Source: Trema orientale | Taxonomy: Eukaryota; Streptophyta; Magnoliopsida; Rosales; Cannabaceae | Direction: 5' to 3' | DNA: 64,000 bases | Assembly (NCBI GenBank): GCA_002914845.1 | Contig: JXTC01000108.1 | Span: 493,353 to 557,352, forward strand | Shown: positions 23,140-34,668 of the stretch, piece after piece | Numbering within the stretch: position 1 is the stretch's first letter | How the letters are laid out: every line of letters starts with the position of its first letter | Notes under the pieces: generated by a model | What the model saw: the letters and a program-made list of their open reading frames with translations, nothing else | Databases searched by the model: none | Told to the model about the DNA's origin: nothing | Made by a program: the position numbers and the translations under genes

Positions 23140-24105
23140 GGGTTAATGATATTATTAGTCTTCGACCTATTACCATTTTGACATATTGGTTAGGAACTTT
23201 TTTTCTATAGCATTCTAATATCTAACGTTTTCTTTTTTAGTGCCATTAATCTTTTTGGCATATTCCATCAAAAATTCCATTAGAATTCATTTGTATGGGA
23301 GAAATTTTGCGTCATTGATCCGTATTATTTCAATGTTTAGTAATTTGGAATCTAGCTTTTTTTTGGTATTCTTATCTCTGAATAATAATATTGCATCCAC
23401 AGATCCACTAATCTTTTTAAAAATTAAAATTCAAAGGTAGATATAAAAAAAATTAGTTCATTTAAGAATCAAATTCAACAAAAAAAAAAATTATACTGAC
23501 AAATCAACTGCAGTAACTGTTGTAAATAAAAAAGTATTTACTTTACCTTTTCTAAAACTAAAAAGATTTCACATACACCATTTTCTACTAGTCAAATTTG
23601 ACTGAAAATTTACTATATCTATTAAATTTTCATTTAATTATAAATAGTTATTCTAAAAAATTAATTAATTGTTTACTTAAACAATATAGCAAATAAGCTT
23701 GGAAATTTTTATCGATTATTTAATTTTTTATGTTATTCTAAAAAAAAAATTAATTATGTACATGCAAAAAAGTAATAGAATTAAGCCTAGAGATTTTATA
23801 GATTTTTTTTTAAAATTTTTTTTGCAAGCAGTTTTGCTTGGTTTCACTATAATTATTTTTTATTTTACGACCCAAAAAAAAAAACCAAGGGAACAAATTG
23901 ATGGATAATTTAAACAACAGGGATTAAAAGTGTAAAATTTCTCTTATTTAAATGAATTCTAACAGAATTTTAGATTAAATATGATAATAGGATTAACGAT
24001 GCTAAAAAAGAAAATATTAAGTATTAGAATGCTGCAAAAAAAAAAGTTAGAGAGACTAATATGCAAACATAGTAATAAGTTAGGGACCGATAGTGCCATT
24101 TACCC
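23140..24105. mobile_element. Mutator-like non-autonomous element (966 bp)
   Basis: The terminal inverted repeats extend over about 150 bp. The left runs GGGTTAATGATATTATTAGT ... gcattctaatatctaacg ... attagaattcattt, and the right, reversed, runs GGGTAAATGGCACTATCGGT ... gcattctaatacttaata ... gttagaattcattt. Flanks TGGGTAAAA (23131-23139) and TTGGTAAAA (24106-24114) form a 9-bp TSD with one mismatch. Long TIRs, GGG ends and a 9-bp TSD fit the Mutator superfamily. The interior is AT-rich and carries no transposase. Confidence 0.85.
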
Positions 24106-24149
24106 TTGGTAAAAAAGAAACGATTTCACATGAATTAGGGTTGTGTTTT

Positions 24150-24473
24150 CTGATTGTAGTGGACTTATTGGTTCGCTGATTTGGGGAGAAGAGAAGAGAA
24201 GAGAAGAAACGAAATTGGAGACGGAGACCAAAGAGAGTGCCTGGAATGATCTTACTCGATATATTATACAGTTTTTACAGCCCCACCCAATCTGAATTCT
24301 CCAATTACAATTCAGAATACTACAACAACAACAGGTTTGGGTTTCGGGTTTTCATATAATAAGAAATTGAGTAGTAGTATGTTTTGATTATTATTTATAA
24401 AGAAAGTTACAGTTTTCATTTGATACATTACATTATACAGGTTTTTTAGGAATAATATTAATAACAATAAGAT
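24150..24473 (+). promoter_or_regulatory. Upstream region and probable 5' UTR intron of the alpha-COP paralogue
   Basis: A GAGAA-repeat tract lies at about 24186-24210. A plausible 5' UTR intron has its donor at 24335 (caacaacag|gtttggg) and its acceptor at 24439-24440 (ttatacag|gtttttt), ending 33 bp before the ATG. A TATA box was not confidently placed. All of this is inference from sequence pattern. Confidence 0.4.
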
Positions 24474-27400
24474 ATGTCGAAAAGATTGGAGACCAAGAGT
24501 GAAGGAGTGAAAGGATTGAGTTTTCACATTTGGAAGGCGTGGATATTGGCGAGTCTGGAGACGGGTGTAATCCAGCTCTGGGATTATAGGATGGGAGCCC
24601 TCATTGACCAGTTCGAGCATCACCATGGCCCCGTCCGTGGCGTCCATTTCCATAGGTCTCGCCCGCTCTTCGTCTCCGGGGGTACGCACGTACCAGTAAT
24701 TACTTAGTAGTTCCTACTGCGTTTATGTACATATATACTATTCTTTAATTACAACGAGCAAACTCATAAGTATATGTATATGTATATGTTTATGTGTATT
24801 TGTTTTTGTTGTTGTTGGTGTTGGTGTTGCAGGGGATGATCACAAGATCAAGGTGTGGAATTACATGTTGCGCAGGTGCATGTTTACTCTTGTGGGACAC
24901 TTTGGCAAAATCCGCACTGTTCAATTCCATTATAAATATCCTTGGATTGTTAGTGCCAGTGATGACCACAGCATTCGAATTTGGAACTGGGCGGAGGAAT
25001 CGCGCGGTTGCGTTTGCGTCCTCACTGGCCACACTAGTTCTGTCATGTCTGCCTCATTCCATAGAGACGGGGAACTTATTCTCTCAGCCTCCTTGGACAA
25101 AACCATTCGTGTTTGGGATATTGGTGGCCTCGTGAACAAGACACAAGCTCGGACAGACACCTGGTTGAGTCCCACTGAAAGACACGATTTAGAGTCCGCC
25201 ACTGATGCTTCTCTCAAATTTGTCATAAGAGGGCATTGTGGGGGAGTTAATTGGGCTGCATTCCATCCGTTGATAACCAAATTTATTGTCTCTGGAGCAG
25301 ATGATCACCATGTCAAACTTTGGCGAATGAATGGTATATCTATATATCTATCTATCTATGTACAACTCTTTTTAATTATTATTAATTATTTGTTTATTTT
25401 CATTTCTACTTATGATTACTATATCTATATATGTATATATATATATCTGTATGTATCTGTATGTGTTTGCTAAATAATATGCACGTATTTGTATGAATAT
25501 CTCGCAAAATTTGGCTGCAAGAAACATTTGGCGATGCATGTTCTTCTTGTTTCCATAATGAGTGCCAAACAGTGCTGTGTTATCGAAGGAAATCTATATA
25601 TATATAAGTTTTGAATTTTTGGACCTATGAAAGTTATGGCTGTGTGCTGTCTGTGCTTGTATCAACTTTGAATACGACTTTCTTTTTAAACGTGCATCAG
25701 TTTGACAGAGAACGGAACTATATTTCATGTTTTCCTTATCAGATTCACTCACGGGTGCTTCGCTAGTAAAGACTTTGAGCGGACACATGAGTAATGTGTC
25801 TAGTGTGCTGTTCCATAAAATTGATGCTGATATTATCGTATCCAGTTCAGAGGACGGCAGTGTTATTGTGTGGGAGGCCAGTACGTGGACTCCTCTTCAG
25901 ACATTTCGTAGGGAGCATGATAGGTTTTCAATTCTTGCATCACATCCTGCAAATATGAACCTTTTTGCTGCTGGTCATGATAGTGGAATGTTTGTTTTTA
26001 AGTTGGAGAGGGATCGTCCTGTGTTTTCTGTGAGTGGTGATTCAATGTGCGAGTTGGCCAATTTCAATGGTTGGCTTTTGCGCTTTTTTAAGTTCATAAT
26101 TGGTAAAAAGGCTAATGTTACTAGGGCGATTCGCATCCAAAGGCCTCATTGTCCGTCCTTTAACAAAGGTGCTAAAATGCTTTCTTATAGCTCTACCAGT
26201 AATGCTGTCTTAATCTGTTTGGATGTGGATGGGGGTTCTTATGAACTATACACCATACCAGAAGTTAGTTTTGGCAATAATGATGGTGCTGAGGTTAACA
26301 TGCACGAAGCTGGAAAAGGAAGTGGAAGATGGGCAGTTTTCGTGGATAGCTATGGGTTTGCAGTTCTTGATAATAGAACCAACCAAATTTTTATCAAGAA
26401 CCTTAAGAATGAGACAATAGAGAAGAGTCCCCTTCCAGTTGTCACTGATGCAATATTTTATGCTGGGACCGGAAACTTGCTTTGCAGGGCAGAGAATAGA
26501 GTATTTATTTTTAACCTTAAGCAAAGGATTATAGTCGGAGAGCTCCAGAATTCTTTTGTAAGGTATGTTGTTTGGTCTAATGACTTGGAATCTGTTGCTC
26601 TTCTTAGCAAAAATTCCATTGTAATAGCCAGTAAGAAGCTTGTACACCAATGCACTCTCCATGAGAAAATGCGTATTAAAAGTGGAGCCTGGGATGATGA
26701 TGGTGTCTTCATATATTCAACCCTGAACCACATTAAGTACTGTCTTCCTAATGGGGATAGTGGTATTATTAAGAGTGTCAATTTTTCATTATTTATAACA
26801 AAAGCGTCTGGAAGCATTGTTCATGGTTTAGATGTAGAGGGGAGGGTCAAGGATATTAAAGTTGATGCGACTGAATATCTTATCAAGTTATACCTGTTGA
26901 AGAAGAGATATGGGCAGGTCATGAGTATGCTTAGGAGCTCTGAGTTCTATAGACATACTGTGATGGCATATCTCCAGCAAAAAGGTTTACCAGAGGTTGC
27001 TTTTCACTTTGCTAAGGATGAGAAGACTCGTTTCAATTTGGCACTAGAGAATGGTTACATCCAGGTTGCTGTTGCTTCTGCTAAGGTAATAGATGACAAG
27101 AATCATTGGTACCGCTTGGGAGTGGAAGCCCTTCACCAAGGCAATGTAGGCATTGCAAAATACGCGTTTAAGAGGACGAAGAATTTCAAGAGTCTATCAT
27201 TCCTGTATCTTGTAACTGGAAACTTGGATAAGTTGTCCAGAATGCAGAATATTGCTAAAGTTGAGAATGATGTAATGGGTAAGTTCCACAATGCTCTGTA
27301 TGTTGGTGATATCAGGGAGCGTGTTCAAATCTTGGAGAATACTGGTAATTTGTATCTTGCCTATGTAACAGCTGCAGTTCATGGCCTCCATGAAACTGCA

Positions 27401-27859
27401 GAACGTTTGGCTGTTGCATTGGGAGATAAGTTTCCTTGTTTACCCTCAGGGAAATCATTTTTTCTTTTGGTGCCTCCAAGGCCAATCATACTTGGTGGGG
27501 ATTGGCCTTTGTTGAGGGTTATGAGAGGCAGAATTAAGGGCGGTCCTGAAAATGTTGGTTGGAACACAGAAGAGTCTGAGGAGGCTGCACATACTAATCA
27601 TAGGGATGGTTTTGATATTATTGCTGATGAGGAAAACTTCCAGGATGGGGATGTTTGTTTGGCGGAGGATGGGGAAGTAAGTGACTGTGAGAATGATGAG
27701 AGAGGATGTGCTCTTGAAGATCTTGATCTTTTACCCAAGACGGATTTGCAAAATACTGCCAGAAAATGCAATGCCTGTTCTATGGTTTATCTTACCCCAT
27801 TTTCCGGAATGCCCACAAGGAAAAAGGGGCTATTGTTCAGACAAAAATGCAATTGTTGA
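24474..27859 (+). CDS. Coatomer subunit alpha-like protein, C-terminally truncated
   Basis: Three exons: 24474-24681, 24833-25333 and 25743-27859, all with GT-AG borders and correct phases, giving 941 codons. It resembles alpha-COP, the large subunit of the COPI vesicle coat that captures KKxx retrieval cargo at the Golgi. Residues 1 to about 320 are WD40 repeats ([80 protein letters not shown]). The middle part is the coatomer WD-associated region ([42 protein letters not shown]-like [16 protein letters not shown]). An acidic linker follows. Family members have about 1,215 residues; here homology stops at about residue 925 (SGMPT) and ends in a short unrelated tail. The COPI C-terminal domain, which contacts epsilon-COP, is lost. 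The 2.1-kb last exon has no stop or frameshift, so it may still be expressed or is only recently dead. Confidence 0.9.
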
Positions 27860-27879
27860 ACCTAAATAGGAACATAGGG

Positions 27880-28030
27880 TGAGAGGGCAGAAGAATGTTT
27901 CATGCCCCTACTGTAGTTGTCATTTTGTTCCTATGCAGCAACAACAGATTTGTACTGTTTGCGATCTTGCCGTTGTTGTGTCATATGTATCTAGGTTGCT
28001 TTCTTCCCAGCTAAGATATTGGATATACAT
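27880..28030 (+). pseudogene. Detached alpha-COP C-terminal zinc-motif exon
   Basis: Directly after the stop codon, and out of frame with the upstream CDS, the sequence encodes RGQKNVSCPYCSCHFVPMQQ followed by QICTVCDLAVV and SSQLR. This is the extreme C-terminus of alpha-COP (RGQKDVSCPYC ... ICTVCDLAVIG). The two CxxC pairs are intact. The roughly 250 residues that normally separate it from SGMP are missing, which shows an internal deletion rather than simple 3' truncation. It is probably untranslated, part of the 3' UTR of the paralogue. Confidence 0.88.
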
Positions 28031-28439
28031 AAAAGTATGTGTTATTTACGGAGATATCAACAGTTAATCTTAGAGAAGTAGCCGTGGATAATATTATCAT
28101 GATCTTGTAAATAGACATTGAGAACTGCAATATATTTTTAACATCAAAGTGTTGTTTATTTTGGTTGCTTGGATTCATCTGTTTGAGCAGAGCGACTCTT
28201 GCTAAGATATGTTTCTGTTCTATTCCGTTACCCCCCCTCTCTCTTTAAAGGTACGCTTTAATCCCTAGAAAGTTTTCTTTCTCCTTTTAGTTATTTTGTG
28301 TAATGGAAGAGCAATGATTGGTTTAACATATCTCTATAACCATGTCAGAAGCGTGGATAGGCTTTGGAAACCGAGCCATCTTTTTGCCCATCCTGCCTGC
28401 TTCTTCTTTTTTTTTTGGTTGATTAATAAAGCTATTTTG

Positions 28440-29130
28440 CCGTTTATTTTGTGTTTTAAAAAAAATTGCCGATTTCTATTTTTTTTAAGGGGTTGCCAAC
28501 TATACTTGCCTCTTCCACAAGTTCTCCAATTTGTTTTTCTTTTTCCTTTTCGCCCCTTTGCTGAAGGCTTTTGAACTTAACCTTTTACTTATTTGGATTT
28601 AATCGTTAATAGCTTCCTACCGAAAGAAATTTAACGCAGATTTGTCCTTTCACCATTTGAGTGTGAGTATTGGTGCTGGAACATTGAATCAGAGTTCCAT
28701 TATTCCGAGCTCTAATTTTCTCGTCTTTTCTTTCGTCACTGTTGCATGGCCTGAAAGCTATGTGTTGTACAAGAATTAGAGGATGCTGATATTGGCGGGC
28801 AACCTCACCCATGAAAAGTATCTAATATAAAGGAAAAAAAATAAACAAAAATATCTAATGAGTGTGAAGGACAAATTAAAACAAAAGAAGAGATGCATAA
28901 ATTGTTCTATTTCCTGGAGTTATTGTTTTCCTTTATTGACTTTCATTGGTTAATCGGTGCAACCCTGAGGAGAAAAATTATTTCTGGCGAGTTCTGCAGC
29001 AGATGGAATCAGATTCTTAGATTTTTTGAACAGCTCTTGAGGACGCTCGCAGGTGACTCGATTACTATTTGGATTTTCAATCTCTCTTATTGCTCTTTGA
29101 ATTTGTGTTGTGTTGTTTTCGTATGGGTTT
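28440..29130. repeat. Direct repeat of 30865-31650, copy 1
   Basis: Shared blocks in order: tgctgaa(g/a)gctttt, tttggattt(a/g)atcgttaata, gagtgtgagtattg, gaatcagagttcc and gatgctcgcaggtga-like segments. Divergence is clear, with many substitutions and indels. No open frame is conserved between the copies. Confidence 0.75.
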
Positions 29131-30049
29131 GAGGATGAACAATATTATTGAATGTTTTTTATTTGTATTTTTATTTTTTTATTTTTTTATTTCCTAATAT
29201 TTGCTTTATGACTTTTGTCTGAAACAAAAGTCTTAGATACCTTTTTTTAAATAAATGCCAATTACTCTGTAGCTTCCGTAGAATTCATCAGTAGTACATA
29301 CAATGTTTTGCTGAATTCAAATGAATATTATGCTTTTCCTCTGCAGAGTAAATGTACTTTCTGTTCCTGCACTGATATGGACAAGAGAAAATTTAATATT
29401 AGTAGGTGACTAATTTTATTATTTATCAGCTCAATATGGTTGCTTCTCTTTTTCTCTTGTATACATAGTACTTGATGTGCTTTCAAATTTAGGCCTCCGG
29501 TAAACAATATGGGATATATTTCCAATTGTTTGTTTCTTTCTATATAAGAATATTTCTTTTAAGAGCAGGGAATGTGATCGCAAAATAATTCTATGGTTAC
29601 GTAGGTAGTTTTGAGCTTTGTAGATTCTGATTTAAATTGGGAACAAACTGAATTTACAACTAAACCAACAAACTATGAAAACTTGTGTTTTAACTTGCCA
29701 CATGCAGGTTTGAAGTGTGAAAAAACTGAGGGAAAATGGGTGCCCGATTTGGTTTTAGATTTATTGACTTCGTGTTCAAACATCTTTGGATTATTTTCTG
29801 GTTCTTAATGAATATTATAAAAAACTAAGAGGTTGAATTTGTGGTTGCTGAAATTCTTGTAAACTTAAATTCTAAGACCAATGAATTTTTAGATGTCTTC
29901 ATGAAACAAAATTATTGGAATTCCTGATGTATAGACAAGATATAAAGTCGCTAGGTCCAGTTTTCATTTGTTCTATTTTTGGGCTAGGGGGTCTTTTTGC
30001 AATCCTGCACTCTCACCACACTTGCATTGGCTAAATAATTTATGTGCAG
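29131..30049. other. Intergenic or intron-like sequence
   Basis: Poly-T tracts and T-rich branch-like sequence with no identified exon other than the RRM fragment that follows. Confidence 0.35.
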
Positions 30050-30115
30050 GATGTTGGTGTTTGCTATGCATTTGTTGAGTTTGAAGATCAGATCCACATT
30101 CATAATGCCGTCCAG
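30050..30115 (+). pseudogene. Isolated RRM exon of a G3BP-like (NTF2-RRM) protein
   Basis: It follows an AG acceptor (ttatgtgcag) and gives 22 open codons reading DVGVCYAFVEFED, then QIHIHNAVQ. This matches the RNP-1-containing part of plant NTF2-RRM/G3BP-like proteins (pattern DVGVC.AFVEFED...V.NA), which bind RNA in stress granules. The exon ends at ...gtccag and runs into poly-T without a normal donor. Surrounding exons were not found. The short length limits certainty. Confidence 0.65.
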
Positions 30116-30864
30116 TTTTTTTTTTCTTTTTTTTTTTTTTTAAAAATTTTAAGAGAAGAGGAGTGAAAGAAAATGGTTACCTGGTCGACGTACAGCTCTC
30201 TGGATGGTACACCTCTGTTTCCTAATTATTCAATTTCTCCTTTGTTTATACTCTAAATATATGCACACACGCATACAACATACACGTTATGATTATTGAT
30301 AGCACTTAATAGTTTTATAGCTTTAAGTAGGCTGTTCGGCCTCTGAGAATTAATAAGAAAAAGGAAAGGACTTGAAATCTAGCTAAGAAAGAAGATTTTG
30401 GGTTTATGTAAATTTGTGTAAATTCAGTGCTCATTTAGAGGCTATTAAATTTGTGTAGGGACATTACTTCTATTCTAAACTCTTTGGAACTAAATGACAA
30501 CTTGAAGACCAATCATAGGTTTGTTTGTTTGTTTTTTTTTTTTTTTCTTTTTGTGAATTAACAAGTGAGTTTTTAAGTATATACATTTGTATGCAAATTC
30601 AGTTGTCCACTTTTTTGGTACACGATGGATCAGCCTCGCTTCAGTGATCATCTAGTGGCTATCCTATTCATCTTTAAGGACTTATGGTCTGAACTTTCCA
30701 ATAAGTGCATAGACAACTGGAAGACCAAACATAGTTTTTGTACTGCTTGTTTTTATTTGGTTTTTTCATAAATTTTTTTAGGGGACATTTTTACTGCAAG
30801 ATAGTCAGTTTGTTGGCTTTCTCATGTGTAGAACACGTATCTCTGGACTGTACCATTTTTGCCT

Positions 30865-31650
30865 CTAAAATAATTTGCCAACTCTTCTTTACTCTCGTTC
30901 TTTTTAAGAGGTTGCGGGTTGCTGACTATACCTGTTTTTGCTTCTTTTTCAAGTTCTCCCGTTGCTTTTCTGTGCCGTTTTTTTCCCTTTGCTGAAAGCT
31001 TTAGAAATTATCTTTTGATTTCTTTGGATTTGATCGTTAATAGCTTCCCACCAGAAGAAAAGTAATGCATTCATAATTTTTCCCCATTGAGTGTGAGTAT
31101 TGTTGCTAGAACAGTGAATCAGAGTTCCCTTGCTTGGAGCTTCAAGTTTCTCTTTTCTTTCATCACCGTAGGCATAGCCTAAAAGGTGTGTTGTAGCAAG
31201 TAAGAATTAGAGAATCTTCATATGGGCAGGCAACTTCACGAAAGACGTCTAGTATAAGGAAAATAAAAAGGCAGGTATGTCAAGGAACAGAAAGACAAAA
31301 AAGACAAAATGAGAGGCTTTTTCTCTGTTATACAGACGCAGTAGATTAGCATTACGGACTAAGGAAAAAGACGCATAAAATGTCTATTTCCTGCAATTAT
31401 GGTTTTCCTTATCTGGATTTCTAATTAATTGTTGCAACCCTGAGAAAGAAAATGAATTCTGACTCAAGATTTTGCTATTTTGTTTTTAGGTAAATATTTG
31501 CTTCCATAAATGAGTTCTGCTGCAGTTGAAATCAGATTCTTGGATTTTTTGAACTCTTGAGGATGCTCGCAGGTGACTTGATTGCTATATATATTTTTAA
31601 TCATTTTTATTGCCCTTTGGGTTTGAGTTGTTTTCATATGAGATTGATTA
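30865..31650. repeat. Direct repeat of 28440-29130, copy 2
   Basis: Offset about 2.42 kb from copy 1. The lone RRM exon lies between the two copies. Confidence 0.75.
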
Positions 31651-31851
31651 GGTTTTGAGGAAGAACAATATTAATTGAATTAATTTTGCTAGAAAATCTA
31701 CTAATTTTTTATCAGTGGTTTCTACTCTGTAAATATTTCAAAATGTCGGTTGCACTAGTGTATATGAACATGTATGTCGTTCTAGTAGAATTGCTTAATT
31801 TTGTTTTATAATGTTTCCATTAAATTATTTATTTTTTTGGAAACATTGCAG

Positions 31852-32108
31852 CTCGAAGAAGTATTCAAGGGAAAGAAGTTACAATAAGAATCAATCAAAA
31901 TACATTCCAATCATGCTTGTCCACTCGCATAGGAAGCATCTGTTCTTGCTTTGCAACCTTGGTGGAATACCCTCTCCAAAGTTCTGACTCTGGTACGTCC
32001 ATTCCAAGTGAGACTTTTGCAGAAAGAGGTGTTTGTTCTAGAACTGTGCTGCTACCTTCTGATTTAAGCTTGTATGAAAAATCCTATCATGCCAAGCTCA
32101 CCAGATGA
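31852..32108 (+). pseudogene. Unidentified exon-like open segment
   Basis: It follows a good acceptor (acattgcag) and stays open for 84 codons to a TGA. It reads RRSIQGKEVTIRINQNTFQS and later STRIGSICSCFATLVEYPL. Composition is more balanced than its surroundings, which suggests real coding ancestry. I do not recognise the family. It could be a terminal exon or a captured fragment. Confidence 0.35.
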
Positions 32109-32194
32109 TGCCCAAAATGCACGAAGCACCCCAGATAAACTCGTCTCCCTGTCCAGCCTGAGCTTTGACATCTCCACAAAGTCCACAATATTTT

Positions 32195-32480
32195 TCACAA
32201 TGAACCAAACCCCCGCCCCAAACCATAGCATTCTTGCCATGCTGCAATTTTGAAAGGATTTAGAGCACTTTGATAGATAAAGTGGCTAAAGTCTTCATCA
32301 TGTGCTACAAACCTGCCCAATTCATCCTTAGTAGAAGGACAGTCATTTGCTTTTCTCCAAATTAACAGTTTTCGTAAGTCAGTTATCTTCATCTTCCAAA
32401 AAAGCTCACATGGCTCACTCCTTTGGGAACCTTCCCTTCTGATATACCCAGTAAGCTCCTTTAACAGAAAAGGAGCCATA
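32195..32480 (-). pseudogene. LINE zf-RVT (zinc-binding) fragment 1
   Basis: Minus-strand reading gives FWKMKITDLRKLLIWRKAND, CPSTKDELGRFVAHDEDFSH and, after a frame slip, LWFG-like then AGFGSL. It corresponds to the reverse-transcriptase zinc-binding region at the end of plant L1 ORF2. The paired cysteines expected after AHDE are gone. A related, better preserved fragment is at 38641-38790. Confidence 0.75.
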
Positions 32481-33145
32481 TTACCGAGCTTACCTTCTTC
32501 CTCCTCATCTTCTTTATCATCATCGTCATCATTTCGACAGTACTCTACTGGTACCATGGCCATATTGTTCCCGCAGGGAATGATGATCATGATCTTGATC
32601 TTCAGCCAAGGCTTACATCATCCTCGTAAACTAATATATGTGCATTATATATGTAATATATATATATATATATATATATGGAAGACTTCTCAATGGTTTC
32701 AATTTTTTTGTGACCCTGAATGGATACTAAAAAAAATAGTAATAGCATTAAATTTTTTTGATGCTAATAAATAGCATTAAATGTTTTTGACCAACCGTCA
32801 AACTAATCACCACCGTAGGATATAGATCTAACGGCTTTAGCCATTGTAACCATCCATGAGTAAATATTGTTATAACCATTTAAACCAAATATATATATAT
32901 GTATATTCCTATATCTTTGTTTTCTTATCTTATTAGATAGTAACGCTAGGGGGAAACTAGAAAATAATATAATTGCTGTTTTTCTTCTATTAGGATTTTT
33001 TTTCCTCCCTCAGGTCAAGGGGTTTATGCTATAAAGTATCGTGTTATATGGTATAATCATATTGGATCAAGTAATCTATATGTTTTGGCTTATTTATGAT
33101 CCGTTTTTTTTTTTCTTTCTTGTTTTTTTTTTTTTGTTCAAAAAA
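32481..33145. other. Low-complexity and TA-rich sequence
   Basis: A GAT/CAT trinucleotide tract (about 32505-32535), a (TA)n tract (about 32657-32681) and AT-rich DNA. The acidic frame on the minus strand (DDDDDKEDEEEEG) arises from the trinucleotide tract. Confidence 0.45.
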
Positions 33146-33149
33146 ATAT

Positions 33150-34315
33150 TGTTGGTTTCTCTAATTAATAACTGTACTGTTACCAATTGTTCTCCTATTG
33201 GCTTTTCTAAGAAAGAAGTGAAGAATAATGGTGATTGGAATGAGAACTTTGTGAGGGAGGTTTTCTTGCCTGGAGATGTTGAGCAGATTCTGAGTATTCC
33301 TCTTAGTAGAACCCCTATAGCTGACTATCTTCTTTGGCATTATGACAGGAGATGTGGTTTCTCAGTTAAAAGTGCATATAGATTGGCGGTGTGTGGCAAG
33401 ATGCCGATGACCCAACCTGCTCAGATGATAGAAAGGAATGGTAGAAAAGAAAAAAAGAAAAAAAAGGAAGCTGAATGTTCGAATTAAGGTAAAAATGTTC
33501 TTCTGCGGAGAGCTTTTTGGAATATTATTCGAACCTTTGTAAATCTTGCAAATAAGAGGATTGTTGTAGATAGTTGGTGTCCATTATACAAATGTGGATA
33601 CGAAACAGTTGACCATGCTTGATTAGGTGTGAGAAAAATAAGGAGTGTATTGGAGCGAGCGAGTTTGCTCGGGGATATTGACAGTGATCTAATTCTTAAC
33701 TTTAGAGACAAGCTAGTGTTTTTTATAGCAAATCATTGTGCAGCTGATATAGAGTTACGCTTTGTTGTTTTATGGACTATATGGAATAACAGGGAGAAAT
33801 TTACCCATTGTGAGACTGGATGGTCTCAAGAGAGTTTCTTCTTGGGCTACTGGAGACTTGCAGAAATAGTGAGGTGACGTAATTTCTCAGGAAAATAACC
33901 CCTCCCGTAATTCATGGTTGGCCTCCTCTTGTGGGATCTCTATCTACAAATTAAATGTAGATGCTGCAGTGGGTCTCTCTGGTTATATAGGACTTGGTGC
34001 TGTTTATCCATAATTCTTACGGGAAAGTCATGATGGCGGCTTCAGCTTGTGGTTTAAACTTGGCTGCCGATATTGAGTTGGCCAAAGCTAGAGCTATTTT
34101 GGAAGGACTGGAGCTGGCTAAGGAGTTGGGACTTGGTCATCTTATGATCCATTCTGATTGCTCAAATATGGTTAGGTTGATTAGTGGAAATTTGTTGTCA
34201 GCAGCTGATATGTCTTTTAGGGTTCTGGATGTTAGAGAAGATTTAGTTTCTGTTAGTTGTATGGTTTTATCTTTTGGGATTGTAATAAGGTGGCTCTCTC
34301 CACAAGATTGCTAAG
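33150..34315 (+). pseudogene. LINE ORF2 3' remnant (zf-RVT and RNase H-like)
   Basis: Successive frames read VREVFLPGDVEQILSIPLSR, LLWHYDRRCGFSVKSAYRLA, then VDSWCPLYKCGYETVDHA (zinc-binding domain), then a linker with LRFVVLWTIWNNREKF. The RNase H-like end reads ADIELAKARAILEGLELAKE, followed by GHLMIHSDCSNMVRLI. This order is standard for plant L1 ORF2. Stops and frameshifts at about 33484, 33620 and 33880, and a deletion before the RNase H part, make it dead. It is on the opposite strand to the fragment at 32195-32480, so the two are separate insertions. Confidence 0.88.
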
Positions 34316-34486
34316 TAGGCCACTTTTGTGTCTGGTCGTTTTTGTTTGATCTGTCTGAATTTTGGATTGTGCTGTTATTCTTTGAGTCCAGTGATCAGTG
34401 TTTCTTATGAAAAAAACAAAACATATTCTTTTGAGAGTAGAGTTGAATTAAGATTTCGAGTTTAAATATGACCTGCAGATTACAAT

Positions 34487-34668
34487 CATATCATTATTCA
34501 AAGAACATTGAGAGGGTTGAAGTTAGGATTTATCTCGGTAAGATGATATTATGAAAGCTTCTGGGAAGAAGCTGGATCACTACAGCTTACAAGAATCCAG
34601 GACTAGAACCGAAGAACCAGTATGGTCAAAACAAAGGGAAGTTTTACAATGAAGAATGTGGATGTTTT
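34487..34668 (+). pseudogene. ISWI chromatin-remodeller (SLIDE region) fragment, copy 2
   Basis: Reads NIERVEVRIYLGKMI, then after a one-base slip MKASGKKLDHY, then YKNPGLEPKNQYGQNKGKFY followed by NEEC. Plant ISWI has ERGEARI.RKDEIMKAIGKK followed by LDRYKNPWLELKIQYGQNKG at this point. It is longer than copy 1 at 18610-18740 and partly overlaps it in homology. Frameshifts and loss of all other exons mark it as a pseudogene fragment. Confidence 0.8.

Noticed and set aside
24853..25473. Separate WD40 gene ending after KLWRMN
   Set aside because: The frame past 25333 is intron read-through into TA-rich sequence. The GT donor at 25334 joins in phase to 25743.
26246..26817. Long minus-strand frames inside the alpha-COP-like exon
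   Set aside because: They are antisense shadows of the coding exon with no independent features.
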